DNA from: Labilithrix sp.
GTDB lineage: Bacteria; Myxococcota_A; Polyangia; Polyangiales; Polyangiaceae
NCBI GenBank assembly: GCA_019637175.1
Contig: JAHBWD010000020.1
Coordinates: 1 to 64,000, forward strand
DNA length: 64,000 bases
Reading direction: 5' to 3'
Part shown: positions 42,291-51,659 of the stretch, in pieces
Numbering within the stretch: the stretch's first letter is position 1
Layout: the number at the start of each line of letters is the position of its first letter
The notes under the pieces: model-generated
What the model saw: the letters and a program-made list of their open reading frames with translations, nothing else
Database searches by the model: none
Told to the model about the DNA's origin: nothing
Made by a program: the position numbers and the translations under genes

Positions 42291-45200
42291 TCAGAGCGTC
42301 TCTTGCTTGATCCCAGGCTTGATTTCGCCCTTCTTCGTCGTGACCTTGAACGACTTGGTATCCCACACCAACGTCACGAGGCGATACGGGACTTTCCGCG
42401 CGAGGATCTCGCTCTTGTAGCGCGCGGCGTGAGGCGCGCGCTCCCACGACTCCGAAGAGCCGAGCACCGCGTAGAGACCGACGGCGCCGGCGTCGGTCGC
42501 CTCGCCGGCGAGCTGCTCGCGCTTCTCGTCGGCGGCGCCGATGACGAGCTGCGCGTCGAGATCTTCCCACGTCAGCAGCGCGAGCGTGCCCGGTCCGCTG
42601 AAGAGCGACAGCTCCTTCAGCTTGCGCGAGACGGCCTCGACCGTGACGCCCGCGGCCGGATCCGGCTTCTCGAGAAGCGCGCCGAGGCGCGCGGCCGACA
42701 AGAGGCGCGCGAACATGCGCGGATCGGAAGGGCCGGGCGTTCCTTCGCCGCCGGCGACCTCGCGATCGATGCGGAGCGCTTCGTCGACGCGCCCGGCGCC
42801 GGCCGCCGCGTTCGCGAGGCGGAGCCACGCGAGCGGGTTCTTGCGGTCGAGATCGGTGAGCGTCTTGTACTGCCGGTAGGCCTGCGGATACCAACCCTGA
42901 CGGAGGAAGATGTCGCCGAGCACGCGGCGCGCGTTCGGGCTCTGACCGTCGAACTCGACGATCTCGGAGTAGGTGCGGAGCGCCTCTTCCGGCTCGTTGG
43001 ACTCGGCGAGCACGTCGCCGAGCTGCTGCGCGAGCGTCGGCGTGAGGAAGCCGCGATCGCGCAGGCGCCGGCCGTGCGCGCGGGCCTCCTGGAGGTTGCC
43101 GGTGCGCGCGAGGATCTTCACGAGGCGAACGTCGCCCTGCGGATCGCCGGGCGCGACGAGCATCGCCGCCTTGAGGCGCGCGAGCTGCTTCTCGCCCTTG
43201 TCCATGTCGACGAGCTCGCGATCGAGTCGCTGCCAGTCGACGCCGCCGTAGATCACGCGAGACACCGCCGCAGCGATCCGCACGTCGACGGTGCGACGGA
43301 GCAGGTTCTTCGCGACGAAGCGCTGGCCCTCGGAGAACGAGGCGAAGTGACCGAGCACGACCTCGGCCGCCTGCTCGGTCTCGATGCGCTGCTGCACGAT
43401 GTCGAGCAGCGCGGCCTCGTCGCGCCAGTCGGGCAGCTCGCAGGCGCCGTAGGCTTGATCGTAGATCGTCGCCAGCTCGTGCGCGCTCTGCGTCTTCCGC
43501 GCGCGCTTCTGCCACAAGACGATGCGCTCGGAGAGCGGACGCGCGGCGACGTCGCTGCATCGCGAGAGCGCGCGCACGAGAGGGAGCCGATACGTGGCCG
43601 CGTAGCCGAACGGCACGGCCCGCGGCGCCGCGGGCTTGCTCTCGTCTTCGCGGCGGCGATCCCTCGGCGCGTCCTTGGTGGGCTCGGCGCTGTTCGCGAG
43701 GGGATCGCCGGCGGCCGATCCGCCGAGCGCACGCGTGGGCTTCGGCGGCGAGGCCTTGCGCTCCATCGGCTTCTCGGCGAGCTGATCCATGTCCGGCGCC
43801 TTCCCTCCCCCGCCCGCGTGGCCCGGCATCACCGTGGCCATCGGCGCCGCCGACGCGGCGGCGAAGGTCTCGTTCACCGACGGCGGAGCCGTGGCCTTGT
43901 CGATCCCGCCCGTCTCCGTCGACACGACGGACGGCTCGAGCGGCGCCGCCGCGCTCGGCGAGCGCTCTTCGCGATCGGACAGGCCGGCCATGCGCTTGTC
44001 GCACCCCATCATCGTCGGCGGCGCCGCGGGGACGAGTCCGCGCATCAGGCGCTCTTCGTCGCTCGGCGACTGGATCGCGCTCAGGCGCACGCCGCGCACG
44101 CGCGACTGCCTGCGAATGATGCCCTGACGCGCGTACGCCGCCTCGCTGTCGAGCGCGAGCGAGCTCGTGTACGGCGTGACGAGCGCGTACTCGACGCCGA
44201 GCTGCAAGATCTGTCCGCGGTTCTCCTCCTGGAGACCGTTCGATCCCATCAGGCGCCGAACGTACTCGGCCGCCCAGAGGCGCGGCACGAGCGAGGCCGT
44301 CACCGACGTCGTGTCGACGCGCACGTCGTACTTCTCGTCGAAGTCCTTGCCGCCGATGCGGCCGTGGACGCCGACTTTGTCCGGCAGCGGATGGTGCGTG
44401 CGCGCGAGCAAGACGAGCTCTTCGCCGCGCGAGAGCTTGCCCGTCGCGGAGTAGAGAGGCTGGTCGAGGCCCGCGCCGAGATCGACGGCGATGTCGGTGA
44501 TCGCCGCCGTCTTGATCGCGCTCGTGAGGCGGAGCGCTTGATCGGTCGTCTGCCCCGCCTCGTCGACGCGCACGTACTGCCCGCCGCCTGCGCGCGCGAG
44601 CTGCGTGAGCAGATCGTGACGCGCGTCGGCGCCGGTTCCGATCGCGAAGAAGCGCGCGCGCGAGCCGGTGAGAGAGCGGCGGAGGCGCTCGACGAGGGCC
44701 TCGGAGCCCGTCTCTCCCGACGTGGGCGCGCCGTCACCGACGTAGACGACCGCCGCGTGCTCCTTGCCGTGGAGCCGCGCGAGCGCGGGCTCGAACATCG
44801 CGCCGATGTCGGTGGCGCCGCTGATGGAGTGATCGCTGAGCTTCTCGAGGGCCTTGGCGATGTCGGCCTCGGTCGCGGCCGCGAGCCCGTCCTTCGGGTA
44901 GATGACGGTGGCGGCGACGTCGAGCGTCACGAGCGCGAAGTGATCGTGATCCGAGAGCGCGCGGAGCGCGCCCTCCGCCGCGGCGACACGCAGCGCGCGC
45001 GAGCTCTCGTCGCCGCCGGCCGAGGTGTCGACGACCAGCACGACGTCGGCGTTGACGCCGGGCTCCTTGGCGAAGTCCTTGTCGGGCGCGTAGCGGAGCA
45101 TGACGTAGTCGGCTTGATCGCTGCCTGCCTGGAAGCGCCAGGCCGAGACCGCGGGCCGCTTCTTTTTGCTCGCGAGCTCGAGCTGGAAGTCGGCGCGAGG

Positions 45201-46574
45201 GACGTATCCGCTGCGGCGCATCGAAACGACGCGACCGCCGCCCTCGACGCGCGCGTCGAGCGACGACGCGACCTCGACGTCTTGCTCGGTGCCGCCGACG
45301 TCGACCGAGAGCGCGAACTCGTCGAAGCGAACCGGATCGTCGGAGCGGAGCGGGTAGACGTAGCGCGTCTTGCCCTCGACGGTCGGCAGCATCTCGATGT
45401 AGCGAAGGACGACGCGGCGCGTGCCGCTCGCCGGGATCGGAAAGACGCGCGCGCGGTACGTGCGGCCGTCGACCCACTCGAGGAGCGCGGGATCGTTGCC
45501 GCTGCGCACGGCGGCGACGTACTGCGAGGCGGCCTCGCGCTTCTCGATGACCTCGCCCTCGACGAGCTGGCCGTTCGTCTCGAGCGCGAAGCCCGTCACC
45601 GTCGCCGTGGTGGGGACGGTGAACCAGTACCAGCCTTCGATCGGCTGGCTGCCGGGGTTGGAGAAGGTCTGATCGACCTCCGTCTCGGCGATGCCGTCGC
45701 GGAGCACGGCTCGCACGACCTGCTTCGCGATGCCGAGCTTGCGCGCCGGCGCGCCCGCGGGCGCCGCGGGATCGAGGCCGTAGAGGCGACCGGTTCCGCT
45801 CCCGACGAGGCGCGAGCCGCGCTGATCGCCCATGCCGCCTGTCCAGTCCTGCCAGAACGCGACGGCGCTCACCGCCGGCTTGCCTTCGCCCTTCGCGACG
45901 CCTTGCTCGCCGGCGGAGATCTCGACGCGGCCGCCCGGCGACGCGAGGATCGCGAGCCCGCGCGCGACGTAGACGGTGACGTCCTTGCCTTCGCGCTTGA
46001 TGCTCACGCCGGCGTCGGACGCGGACACGCTCGCGCCGCCGATCTTGATCTCGAAGGCGTCGCCGGAGGCGCGCGGCGCCTCGAGCCACACCTCGCCCGA
46101 CGCGACGTCGACGCCGTTGTCGAGGAGCTTCAGGCTCGTCTCCCCGCGGAGGAAGAGCGCGGCGCCTTCACCGGTGCGGACGAGCGCGCGCGCGCCCTTG
46201 CCCGTCGCGACGCTCGCGCCCGCGCCGAGCGGCGTGCCCGAGAGCGCCTTCACGTCGCCGCTCGCGTCGTTGATCGTCACGTCGCCCGCGGCGAGATCGA
46301 GCCGTGCGCCGAGCGCGCGCGCCTTCTTCGGCGCGGCGGGCTTGAAGACGATCGCGGCGACGACGGCGAGCACGGTGAGGACGCCGGCGAACACGAAGAG
46401 CAGCGTGCGGAGCGGAACGCGCGCGGGCGGGAACGCGGGCGGGGGCCTCTCGCCGTCGCCGACCACGCGATACGGCGCGTTCGGCACCATCTGCGGCGGC
46501 GTGACGTGCGGAGCCGCCTCGGGCGGGAGCGCGGGAGGAGGCGACTGGGGATCGGGCGCGTTCGGGTCGTTCAT
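42291..46574 (-). CDS. Giant FecR-VIT-vWA-TPR membrane protein
   Basis: This protein has 1,427 residues. A Pro-rich cytoplasmic start is followed by a membrane helix (about 55-78). A FecR-like beta region (about 95-215, GARALVRTGEGAALFLRGETSLKLL) comes next. Then a VIT domain (about 285-400, VDQTFSNPGSQPIEGWYWFTVP) and a vWA domain (about 500-700) follow. The vWA MIDAS reads DTSAG instead of DxSxS, so metal binding may be altered. After a disordered Pro/Ala region, the C-terminal third has TPR-like repeats. VIT-vWA proteins are thought to be cell-surface adhesion or scaffold proteins. An AgmX-type lipoprotein gene follows. Confidence 0.75.
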   Translation of the reverse strand: MNDPNAPDPQSPPPALPPEAAPHVTPPQMVPNAPYRVVGDGERPPPAFPPARVPLRTLLFVFAGVLTVLAVVAAIVFKPAAPKKARALGARLDLAAGDVTINDASGDVKALSGTPLGAGASVATGKGARALVRTGEGAALFLRGETSLKLLDNGVDVASGEVWLEAPRASGDAFEIKIGGASVSASDAGVSIKREGKDVTVYVARGLAILASPGGRVEISAGEQGVAKGEGKPAVSAVAFWQDWTGGMGDQRGSRLVGSGTGRLYGLDPAAPAGAPARKLGIAKQVVRAVLRDGIAETEVDQTFSNPGSQPIEGWYWFTVPTTATVTGFALETNGQLVEGEVIEKREAASQYVAAVRSGNDPALLEWVDGRTYRARVFPIPASGTRRVVLRYIEMLPTVEGKTRYVYPLRSDDPVRFDEFALSVDVGGTEQDVEVASSLDARVEGGGRVVSMRRSGYVPRADFQLELASKKKRPAVSAWRFQAGSDQADYVMLRYAPDKDFAKEPGVNADVVLVVDTSAGGDESSRALRVAAAEGALRALSDHDHFALVTLDVAATVIYPKDGLAAATEADIAKALEKLSDHSISGATDIGAMFEPALARLHGKEHAAVVYVGDGAPTSGETGSEALVERLRRSLTGSRARFFAIGTGADARHDLLTQLARAGGGQYVRVDEAGQTTDQALRLTSAIKTAAITDIAVDLGAGLDQPLYSATGKLSRGEELVLLARTHHPLPDKVGVHGRIGGKDFDEKYDVRVDTTSVTASLVPRLWAAEYVRRLMGSNGLQEENRGQILQLGVEYALVTPYTSSLALDSEAAYARQGIIRRQSRVRGVRLSAIQSPSDEERLMRGLVPAAPPTMMGCDKRMAGLSDREERSPSAAAPLEPSVVSTETGGIDKATAPPSVNETFAAASAAPMATVMPGHAGGGGKAPDMDQLAEKPMERKASPPKPTRALGGSAAGDPLANSAEPTKDAPRDRRREDESKPAAPRAVPFGYAATYRLPLVRALSRCSDVAARPLSERIVLWQKRARKTQSAHELATIYDQAYGACELPDWRDEAALLDIVQQRIETEQAAEVVLGHFASFSEGQRFVAKNLLRRTVDVRIAAAVSRVIYGGVDWQRLDRELVDMDKGEKQLARLKAAMLVAPGDPQGDVRLVKILARTGNLQEARAHGRRLRDRGFLTPTLAQQLGDVLAESNEPEEALRTYSEIVEFDGQSPNARRVLGDIFLRQGWYPQAYRQYKTLTDLDRKNPLAWLRLANAAAGAGRVDEALRIDREVAGGEGTPGPSDPRMFARLLSAARLGALLEKPDPAAGVTVEAVSRKLKELSLFSGPGTLALLTWEDLDAQLVIGAADEKREQLAGEATDAGAVGLYAVLGSSESWERAPHAARYKSEILARKVPYRLVTLVWDTKSFKVTTKKGEIKPGIKQETL

Positions 46575-46747
46575 GGGCGGCCTCGGGAGCTACGTGCACG
46601 CAGGGCGAAGGATCTCGCGGGCGAACATTCGCCGATCCAAGACAACGCGACATGCGCCGCGTTCCTTGCACCATCCCTGGTTTTCCCCACGCGCGCGTGA
46701 GGCCCCGCTCCCTGCGAACGTCGAGTCTACAGGAACGGCCGGGCTTT

Positions 46748-48025
46748 TCAGCCTTCGTCGGCCCGCGGCACCGTGCGGCTCGATCCGGGCGGGGCCGGCG
46801 GCCCGGAGACGACCGGCGGCGGCGCCGTCGTCACCCCGGGCACCCAAGAATCGAGGCCGAGGGGCGCGAAGACCTCGCGCCCGACCGAAGAGAGCGGATG
46901 GAGCTTCGAGGTGAGCTGCTCCTTGCGCAGATAGAGCTCCTCGCGCCGGCCGCCTTCCGTCTCTTGCTTGAGCGAGAGCTCGAACTCGTTCGGGCTCCGC
47001 TTCGCGATCTCGCGCACCGTGGGCGCGAACATGGTCACGAGGCGCACGACGAACGGGATGACGAGGCCGCCGTCGAAGACCGGGGCGCCGTCGAGGCTCA
47101 CGTTGCGGAGCTGCTCCTTGTGCTCGAGCACCTCGCCGCAAGCGGCGCGCACGGCCTGCCAAACGCGATCGAGGGCCGCGAGATCGCTCTGTCCGAGCGC
47201 AGCCGGTCGCGCGTCGACCTGACCGGGATGCTCGACGACGCCGCTCAGCCCTGCTTCGCCGCGGCGAAGGCGGAAGAAGAGCGACTCCTTCTCGACCAGC
47301 TTGCGCTTGATCGTCAGCTCGAACGAGTCGTCGCCGAGATCGAACTGCGTCACCGTCCAGTCGTCGACGTTGACCTGCTTCGCCGTCACCGTGCCTCGGA
47401 GCCAGCTCTTGTCGACGCCGACGAGGAGCTCGGTGCCCTGCGCGAAGTCGGCGACCTTGCGCGGCATCGCCCACGCGGCGACCTTCGACGCGTTGAGCGC
47501 GAACGCCGTCTGGATCCCGTCGGGGTTGTCGAAGACGGCGTGGATTTGGTGACGCGTGTCTTTGCCGTCGACCGCGAGGCGCATCGACACCTTGGTGGCG
47601 AGCACCGGCAGCTTCGCGACCTTGAGGAAGCCTTCGATCTGCGCGCGCTGCTCGCTCGTGCGGTGCTCGTTGTCGTTGCGCACCTGGAGCACCTCGCGCT
47701 CGCTCGCGCCGAGCACCGCGCGGCGGTGCTCGTCGACGTGTCGCGAAGCGAACTCGGCGACGCGCTGCGCGTACTCGAGCGCGTGGGCGTGCTGCACCTT
47801 CTGCGCGGTGTCTTGGACGGCACGCATGACCACGGTGTGGAACTGCTCGAGCGCCTCGAGGCCCTTGACCCGGCTCTGCGCGACCTCGTCGGTCTGGCGC
47901 GCGAGCTCGCGCGACTCGGTCTCGAGCTGCACCACGCGCGTGGCCGCGGCCATGAAGACTTCGAGGGTCGCCAGGAAGTTGTATCCGAGCGGGAACGGCG
48001 CCGAGTCTCCATAAAGGAAGCGCAT
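46748..48025 (-). CDS. Unrecognised coiled-coil-containing protein
   Basis: This cytoplasmic protein of 425 residues starts MRFLYGDSAPFPLGYNFL. Residues about 25-130 are a long amphipathic helix (ETESRELARQTDEVAQSRVKG) likely to be a coiled coil. The rest mixes beta-rich (TVTQFDLGDDSFELTIKRKL) and helical parts and ends in a Pro-rich tail. No family is recognised. It is on the same strand as the giant VIT/vWA gene but upstream of it, separated by 173 bp. Confidence 0.55.
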   Translation of the reverse strand: MRFLYGDSAPFPLGYNFLATLEVFMAAATRVVQLETESRELARQTDEVAQSRVKGLEALEQFHTVVMRAVQDTAQKVQHAHALEYAQRVAEFASRHVDEHRRAVLGASEREVLQVRNDNEHRTSEQRAQIEGFLKVAKLPVLATKVSMRLAVDGKDTRHQIHAVFDNPDGIQTAFALNASKVAAWAMPRKVADFAQGTELLVGVDKSWLRGTVTAKQVNVDDWTVTQFDLGDDSFELTIKRKLVEKESLFFRLRRGEAGLSGVVEHPGQVDARPAALGQSDLAALDRVWQAVRAACGEVLEHKEQLRNVSLDGAPVFDGGLVIPFVVRLVTMFAPTVREIAKRSPNEFELSLKQETEGGRREELYLRKEQLTSKLHPLSSVGREVFAPLGLDSWVPGVTTAPPPVVSGPPAPPGSSRTVPRADEG

Positions 48026-48081
48026 CGTCTGGATACGATACCATTGTTCGGCCGCGCAGAGGCGCCTGAGAGGAGAGCGCT

Positions 48082-49251
48082 TCAGCGCTGGAGGATGGAC
48101 GCCTCGATGCGCCGGTTCTCCGCGCGACCGTCCTTGGTGTCGTTCGGCGCGATGGGATCCGCCTCCCCCTTCCCTTCGGTCTCGATGCGAGCGGCGTCGA
48201 CGCCGCGCTCGACGAGCATCGCCTTCACCGCCGCCGCGCGCTGGCGCGAGAGCGGCACGTTGACCGCGTCGTCGCCGGCGGCGTCGGTGTAGCCCGTGAG
48301 GCGCACGCGCGACGAAGGGTTCTCCTTCATGAGCGACGCGAGCTCGTCGACGGTGGCCTTGCCGCCCTCGGTCATGTTCAGCGTCGCGTACTGGAAGTTG
48401 ACGTTGGGGAGCTTGAACCGATCGGGCAGCGCGGCCGTTCCCTTGAAGTGAGACGAGAGCTCGTCCGTCTTCGGCTTCTCGATCGCGGCGCCGGTGATCT
48501 CGGTCTTGCCGACCGGCTCGGGGGCCTTGGGGATCTCCGGCCTCCCGGCGACGGGCGCCTCGACCGGAGGCGGCTCCGGCCTCGAGACCTGCGGCGCCGG
48601 CGGTCTCCGGCCGAGCGCGAAGAGGATCGCGCCGAGGAGCAGCGCGCCGATCGCGAGGGCGACGAGAGGCCCGAGGCTGCTCTTCTTCGCGTGCACGGCG
48701 TGCGGCCGCGCCTCGCGGAGGCTCGTCGGATAGACGCCGACGTCCTTCTGTCCTTCGATCTCGACCACCTTCTCCTTCTCTTTGCCGAGGTAGTCCGAGA
48801 GACCGCGCGGGAGGTTGGGGTGCGCCGTCAGGTGCTGCTTCTGCGACTGCAAGAAGTCGGAGAGCCCGCCGGCGTCGAGCTTGCGCGCGAGCACCTCGCG
48901 ACCGAGCACGCCCGCCGCGAGCGGCAAGAGCGCCGACATCACGCCCGAGGCCGCTCCGCGGCTGACGCCGCTCGACGACGCGACCGAGTCGGTCAACGCG
49001 TCCGCGCGATCGCCCAGGAGGCCCGTCGCCAGATTGCCGCCGCGCAGCGCGGGCGACTGGAGCGTCGACAGGAGCCCCGCCGCGCCGCTTCGGTTCGATC
49101 CTCGCTGGATGAGGCCGGTGATGATCGCGAGCACGCCGGCCGAGGTCGCCGCGCGGGCCTTGGGCGGGCTCTCACCGGTCGACCCCGCAATCCTGTCGAC
49201 CGTGTCGGGTGTGACTTGAGCCTCGACGGCCTCGATGATGTTGAACGCCAT
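48082..49251 (-). CDS. DUF937-OmpA membrane protein
   Basis: The protein has 389 residues. The N-terminal ~145 residues match DUF937 (YidB-like): TGLIQRGSNRSG, ALLPLAAGVLGREVLARKLD. A membrane helix lies at about 196-214 (LGPLVALAIGALLLGAILF), followed by a Pro-rich linker. The C-terminal OmpA-like domain (about 275-389) has the peptidoglycan-binding pattern LTGYTDAAGD, SRQRAAAVKAML and EGKGEADPIAPN...AENRR. A cytoplasmic DUF937 joined to a peptidoglycan-binding domain would link the cell interior to the wall. It is divergent from the stress-protein gene. Confidence 0.78.
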   Translation of the reverse strand: MAFNIIEAVEAQVTPDTVDRIAGSTGESPPKARAATSAGVLAIITGLIQRGSNRSGAAGLLSTLQSPALRGGNLATGLLGDRADALTDSVASSSGVSRGAASGVMSALLPLAAGVLGREVLARKLDAGGLSDFLQSQKQHLTAHPNLPRGLSDYLGKEKEKVVEIEGQKDVGVYPTSLREARPHAVHAKKSSLGPLVALAIGALLLGAILFALGRRPPAPQVSRPEPPPVEAPVAGRPEIPKAPEPVGKTEITGAAIEKPKTDELSSHFKGTAALPDRFKLPNVNFQYATLNMTEGGKATVDELASLMKENPSSRVRLTGYTDAAGDDAVNVPLSRQRAAAVKAMLVERGVDAARIETEGKGEADPIAPNDTKDGRAENRRIEASILQR

Positions 49252-49578
49252 GATGATCCGACTCCCGCGCGAGTGGTTTTCTGAAGTGCGACCGGAGTGA
49301 CGCGCCGCAAGCCTCGTGCCGCGCGATCGCCGCGCGCAATTCGGCGTCACGACGAGGCGTGAAAACAAGACACCAGCGCGACGCGGCGACGAGCCTCGAG
49401 CGTGCGCGCACTGTGACCGCAAAGTTGGCGCGCATGTGCCGCAGGGCGCACACGCTCGGATCGGCTCGCCGCCGCGCGACCACCGTGCCGCGCGCCGCCG
49501 CGCCACCGCAGAGCCGAACCGATCGCACCTGGCACGCGCGCTGCGTGAGAGGCGCCCAACAGAACGGAGGCGGGCATC
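49252..49578. other. 327-bp divergent intergenic region
   Basis: The gap separates the DUF937-OmpA and DUF2382 stress-protein genes. It contains no convincing gene. The only clear element is a sigma-54-like -24/-12 pair at 49530-49545 directed toward the stress-protein gene. Short palindromes of GCGC type are frequent but not distinctive in this composition. Confidence 0.6.
49530..49545 (+). promoter_or_regulatory. Possible sigma-54 promoter of the stress-protein gene
   Basis: TGGCACG (49530-49536) and CTGC (49541-49544) keep the diagnostic 10-bp spacing between GG and GC of the -24/-12 consensus TGGCACG-N4-TTGC; one base of the -12 box differs. The start codon is 35 bp downstream of the -12 box and has a GGAGG site at 49566-49570. 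No upstream activator site was identified. Confidence 0.42.
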
Positions 49579-50694
49579 ATGAAGACGGTCGTAGGGATGT
49601 TCAGCAACGTAGGTGAGGCGCAACGCACGTTCGAAGACCTCACGCGAATGGGCTTCAGCGCGAACGACATCAGCGTCGTGACCCGAAGCGATCGTGGCGC
49701 GACGGAGCGGATGAGGCTGTCGACGATCGACGCGCCTGACGCCGGGAGGATCTGCGCGCGCGGACCGATCGCGGACGCGCTCTCGCAGCGCAACGCGGGT
49801 CTCGCCGGCACGCTGAAGAACGCGGGCGTCTCCTCGGCGCTCGCCGAGCACTACGCGACCGCGGTACGCCAGGGCGAGACGCTCGAGTCGGTCGTCGTCG
49901 AAGATCGCGACGCCGACAAGGTCGTCGACGTGATGAGGCGCCACGCGGCGCGCTACGGAACGGCCGATCCCATCCACGAAGCGAAGGCGGGCAACGGCGG
50001 AGCGGCCGCCGCGACGGCAGCCGCCGCGGCGACGACGGGAGCGCTGCCCCGCGAGGCCCGCCGTGAGGAGCGCGAGGAGCGCGAGCGCGGACCGAAGCGC
50101 GACGGGGAAGAAGAGGCCTACATCCCGGTGATGCGCGAGGAGATCCACGTCGGCAAGCGCGAGGTCGAGCGAGGCGGCGTCCACGTCGACGTCCGCGTCG
50201 TGGAGAAGCCCGTGTCGGAGCACGTCACCCTGCGCGAGGAGCACGTCAACATCGAGCGTCGGCCCGCCGATCGCGCGCCGCGACCGGACGAGGCGCTCTT
50301 CCGCGGCGGGCAGCTCGACATGACCGAGCACGGCGAGGAGCCCGTCGTGTCGAAGGAGGTGCGCGTCGTCGAGGAGATTCGTCTTCACAAGAGCGTGACC
50401 GAGCGCGACGAGCTCATCGAGGACAAGCTCCGCACGACCGACGTGGCGATCGACGAGCTCGCGGGCGAGCGCAAGGCCTACCGCGCGCACTTCGAGTCGC
50501 TCGGCCGGAAGGGCTCGTTCGAGGAGGAGCTGCCGGCCTACGAGCTCGGACGCAACCTCCGCGGCGAGCGTGGCGATCGCTGGGAGGAGATCGAGCCGAG
50601 CGCGCGCGAGCGCTGGGAGAAGACGCGCCCGGGCACCTGGGAGCGCTACAAGGACGCCATCCGTCACGCCTTCTCGCGAGGGCGCAACAAATAG
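49579..50694 (+). CDS. DUF2382 (YsnF/AvaK-type) stress protein
   Basis: This cytoplasmic protein of 371 residues starts behind GGAGG. The N-terminal ~125 residues match the general-stress 17M/YflT type (MKTVVGMFSNVGEAQRTFEDL). An Ala-rich linker is followed by a DUF2382 domain: YIPVMREEIHVGKREVERGG, VHVDVRVVEKPVSEHVTLREEHVNIERRP and VVSKEVRVVEEIRLHKSVTE. The C terminus (DRWEEIEPSARERWEKT) resembles a segment found in many such proteins. It is expected under envelope, heat or osmotic stress; the biochemical role is unknown. Confidence 0.82.
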   Translation: MKTVVGMFSNVGEAQRTFEDLTRMGFSANDISVVTRSDRGATERMRLSTIDAPDAGRICARGPIADALSQRNAGLAGTLKNAGVSSALAEHYATAVRQGETLESVVVEDRDADKVVDVMRRHAARYGTADPIHEAKAGNGGAAAATAAAAATTGALPREARREEREERERGPKRDGEEEAYIPVMREEIHVGKREVERGGVHVDVRVVEKPVSEHVTLREEHVNIERRPADRAPRPDEALFRGGQLDMTEHGEEPVVSKEVRVVEEIRLHKSVTERDELIEDKLRTTDVAIDELAGERKAYRAHFESLGRKGSFEEELPAYELGRNLRGERGDRWEEIEPSARERWEKTRPGTWERYKDAIRHAFSRGRNK

Positions 50695-50709
50695 GAAGAG
50701 GCCTCGAAC

Positions 50710-51375
50710 CTACCGATCGCGCTTCTTCGTGGCGCCGCGTGGATCCATCACGTGGTCGATGAGCCCGTACTCCTTCGCCGCTGCGGCGCTCATGAAGAAG
50801 TCGCGATCGGTGTCTTTGTGGATCTGCTCGAGTGACTTGCCGGTCGCCTCGACGAGGATGTTCGCAGCGACGTCTTTGAGGAGCTTGATCTCGCGCGCTT
50901 GGATCTCGATGTCCGAGGCCTGACCGCGGGCGCCGCCGTGCGGCTGGTGGATCATGATGCGCGCGTTGGGCAGCGCGCTGCGCCGACCCTTCGCCCCGGC
51001 CGCGAGGAGCACCGAGGCCGCCGACGCCGCCATGCCGAGGCAGCTCGTCGACACGTCGCTCCGGACGAACTGCATCGTGTCGTAGATCGCGAGCATGCTC
51101 GTGACCGAGCCGCCGGGGCTGTTGACGTAGAGCATGATCTCCTTGTCGGGATCTTCGCTCTCGAGGAAGAGCAGCTGCGCGATGACGACGTTCGCGAGCA
51201 TGTCGTTGATCTCGTCGTAGAGAAAGACGATGCGATCCTTGAGGAGGCGGTCGAAGATGCTCCAGCCGCGTTCGCCCCGGTGCGTCGTCTCCACGACGTT
51301 GGGGATGAGGACGCCGGAGGCGCGCGCCCCCTCGATCGCGATCATCGCCTCGGCTCGGCTCTCGGGGCGCCTCAT
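50710..51375 (-). CDS. clpP: ClpP-family serine protease subunit
   Basis: The protein has 221 residues. ATG 51375 is chosen because it overlaps the upstream stop by ATGA. Conserved ClpP blocks are present: RGERGWSIFDRLLKDRIVFL, YVNSPGGSVTSMLAIYDTM, catalytic Ser in GMAASAAS (usually GQAASMGA), His in IMIHQP and Asp in TDRDFFMS. All three catalytic residues are kept. A Clp chaperone is not nearby. Being the last gene of an ArsR-SRPBCC operon is unusual for clpP, and the window gives no evidence whether it is the main or an accessory copy. Confidence 0.85.
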   Translation of the reverse strand: MRRPESRAEAMIAIEGARASGVLIPNVVETTHRGERGWSIFDRLLKDRIVFLYDEINDMLANVVIAQLLFLESEDPDKEIMLYVNSPGGSVTSMLAIYDTMQFVRSDVSTSCLGMAASAASVLLAAGAKGRRSALPNARIMIHQPHGGARGQASDIEIQAREIKLLKDVAANILVEATGKSLEQIHKDTDRDFFMSAAAAKEYGLIDHVMDPRGATKKRDR

Positions 51376-51659
51376 GCGGCCATCCGACGGCTCGCGCAGG
51401 CGAGGACGCGCGCGTGCCTGCGGTGGGTGAAGACGAGCACGACGTTCTCTCCGCGGGGGACGAGCTCGAAGCTCACCTCGCCCTCGCCCCATCGGTAGGC
51501 GACGACGTTCGGCGGCTCGCAGCGCGAGACCTCGCCGAGATCGCCGGCGTCGTTACCGAGCCAGCCCGCGATCTTCGCGGGATCGGTGAGGTGCTCCCAG
51601 ACCTCGTCGATCGGGCCTGGGAGGACCCGCTCGATGCGCACGCTGTCGTCGTCGCTCAT
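51372..51659 (-). CDS. SRPBCC (AHSA1-like) domain protein, C-terminally shortened
   Basis: This protein of 95 residues starts at ATG 51659, overlapping the ArsR stop by ATGA. It has the AHSA1/SRPBCC start IERVLPGPIDEVWEHLTDPAKIAGWLG and the strand sequence VVAYRWGEGEVSFELVP...VVLVFTHRR. Family members normally have ~140-160 residues and a C-terminal long helix (GWxxHLxxL), which is missing. The last 14 residues (HARVLACASRRMAA) do not look like the fold, and another frame reads VGWPHE, so a frameshift is possible. ArsR-SRPBCC pairs are a common regulatory couple. Confidence 0.7.
   Translation of the reverse strand: MSDDDSVRIERVLPGPIDEVWEHLTDPAKIAGWLGNDAGDLGEVSRCEPPNVVAYRWGEGEVSFELVPRGENVVLVFTHRRHARVLACASRRMAA

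Noticed and set aside
42303..46700. A 1,465-codon open frame on the plus strand opposite the giant VIT/vWA gene
   Set aside because: Its composition is Arg/Ala/Glu/Asp-rich with no motifs, and it is the mirror of a minus-strand gene with clear domains. Such frames are expected in very GC-rich DNA.
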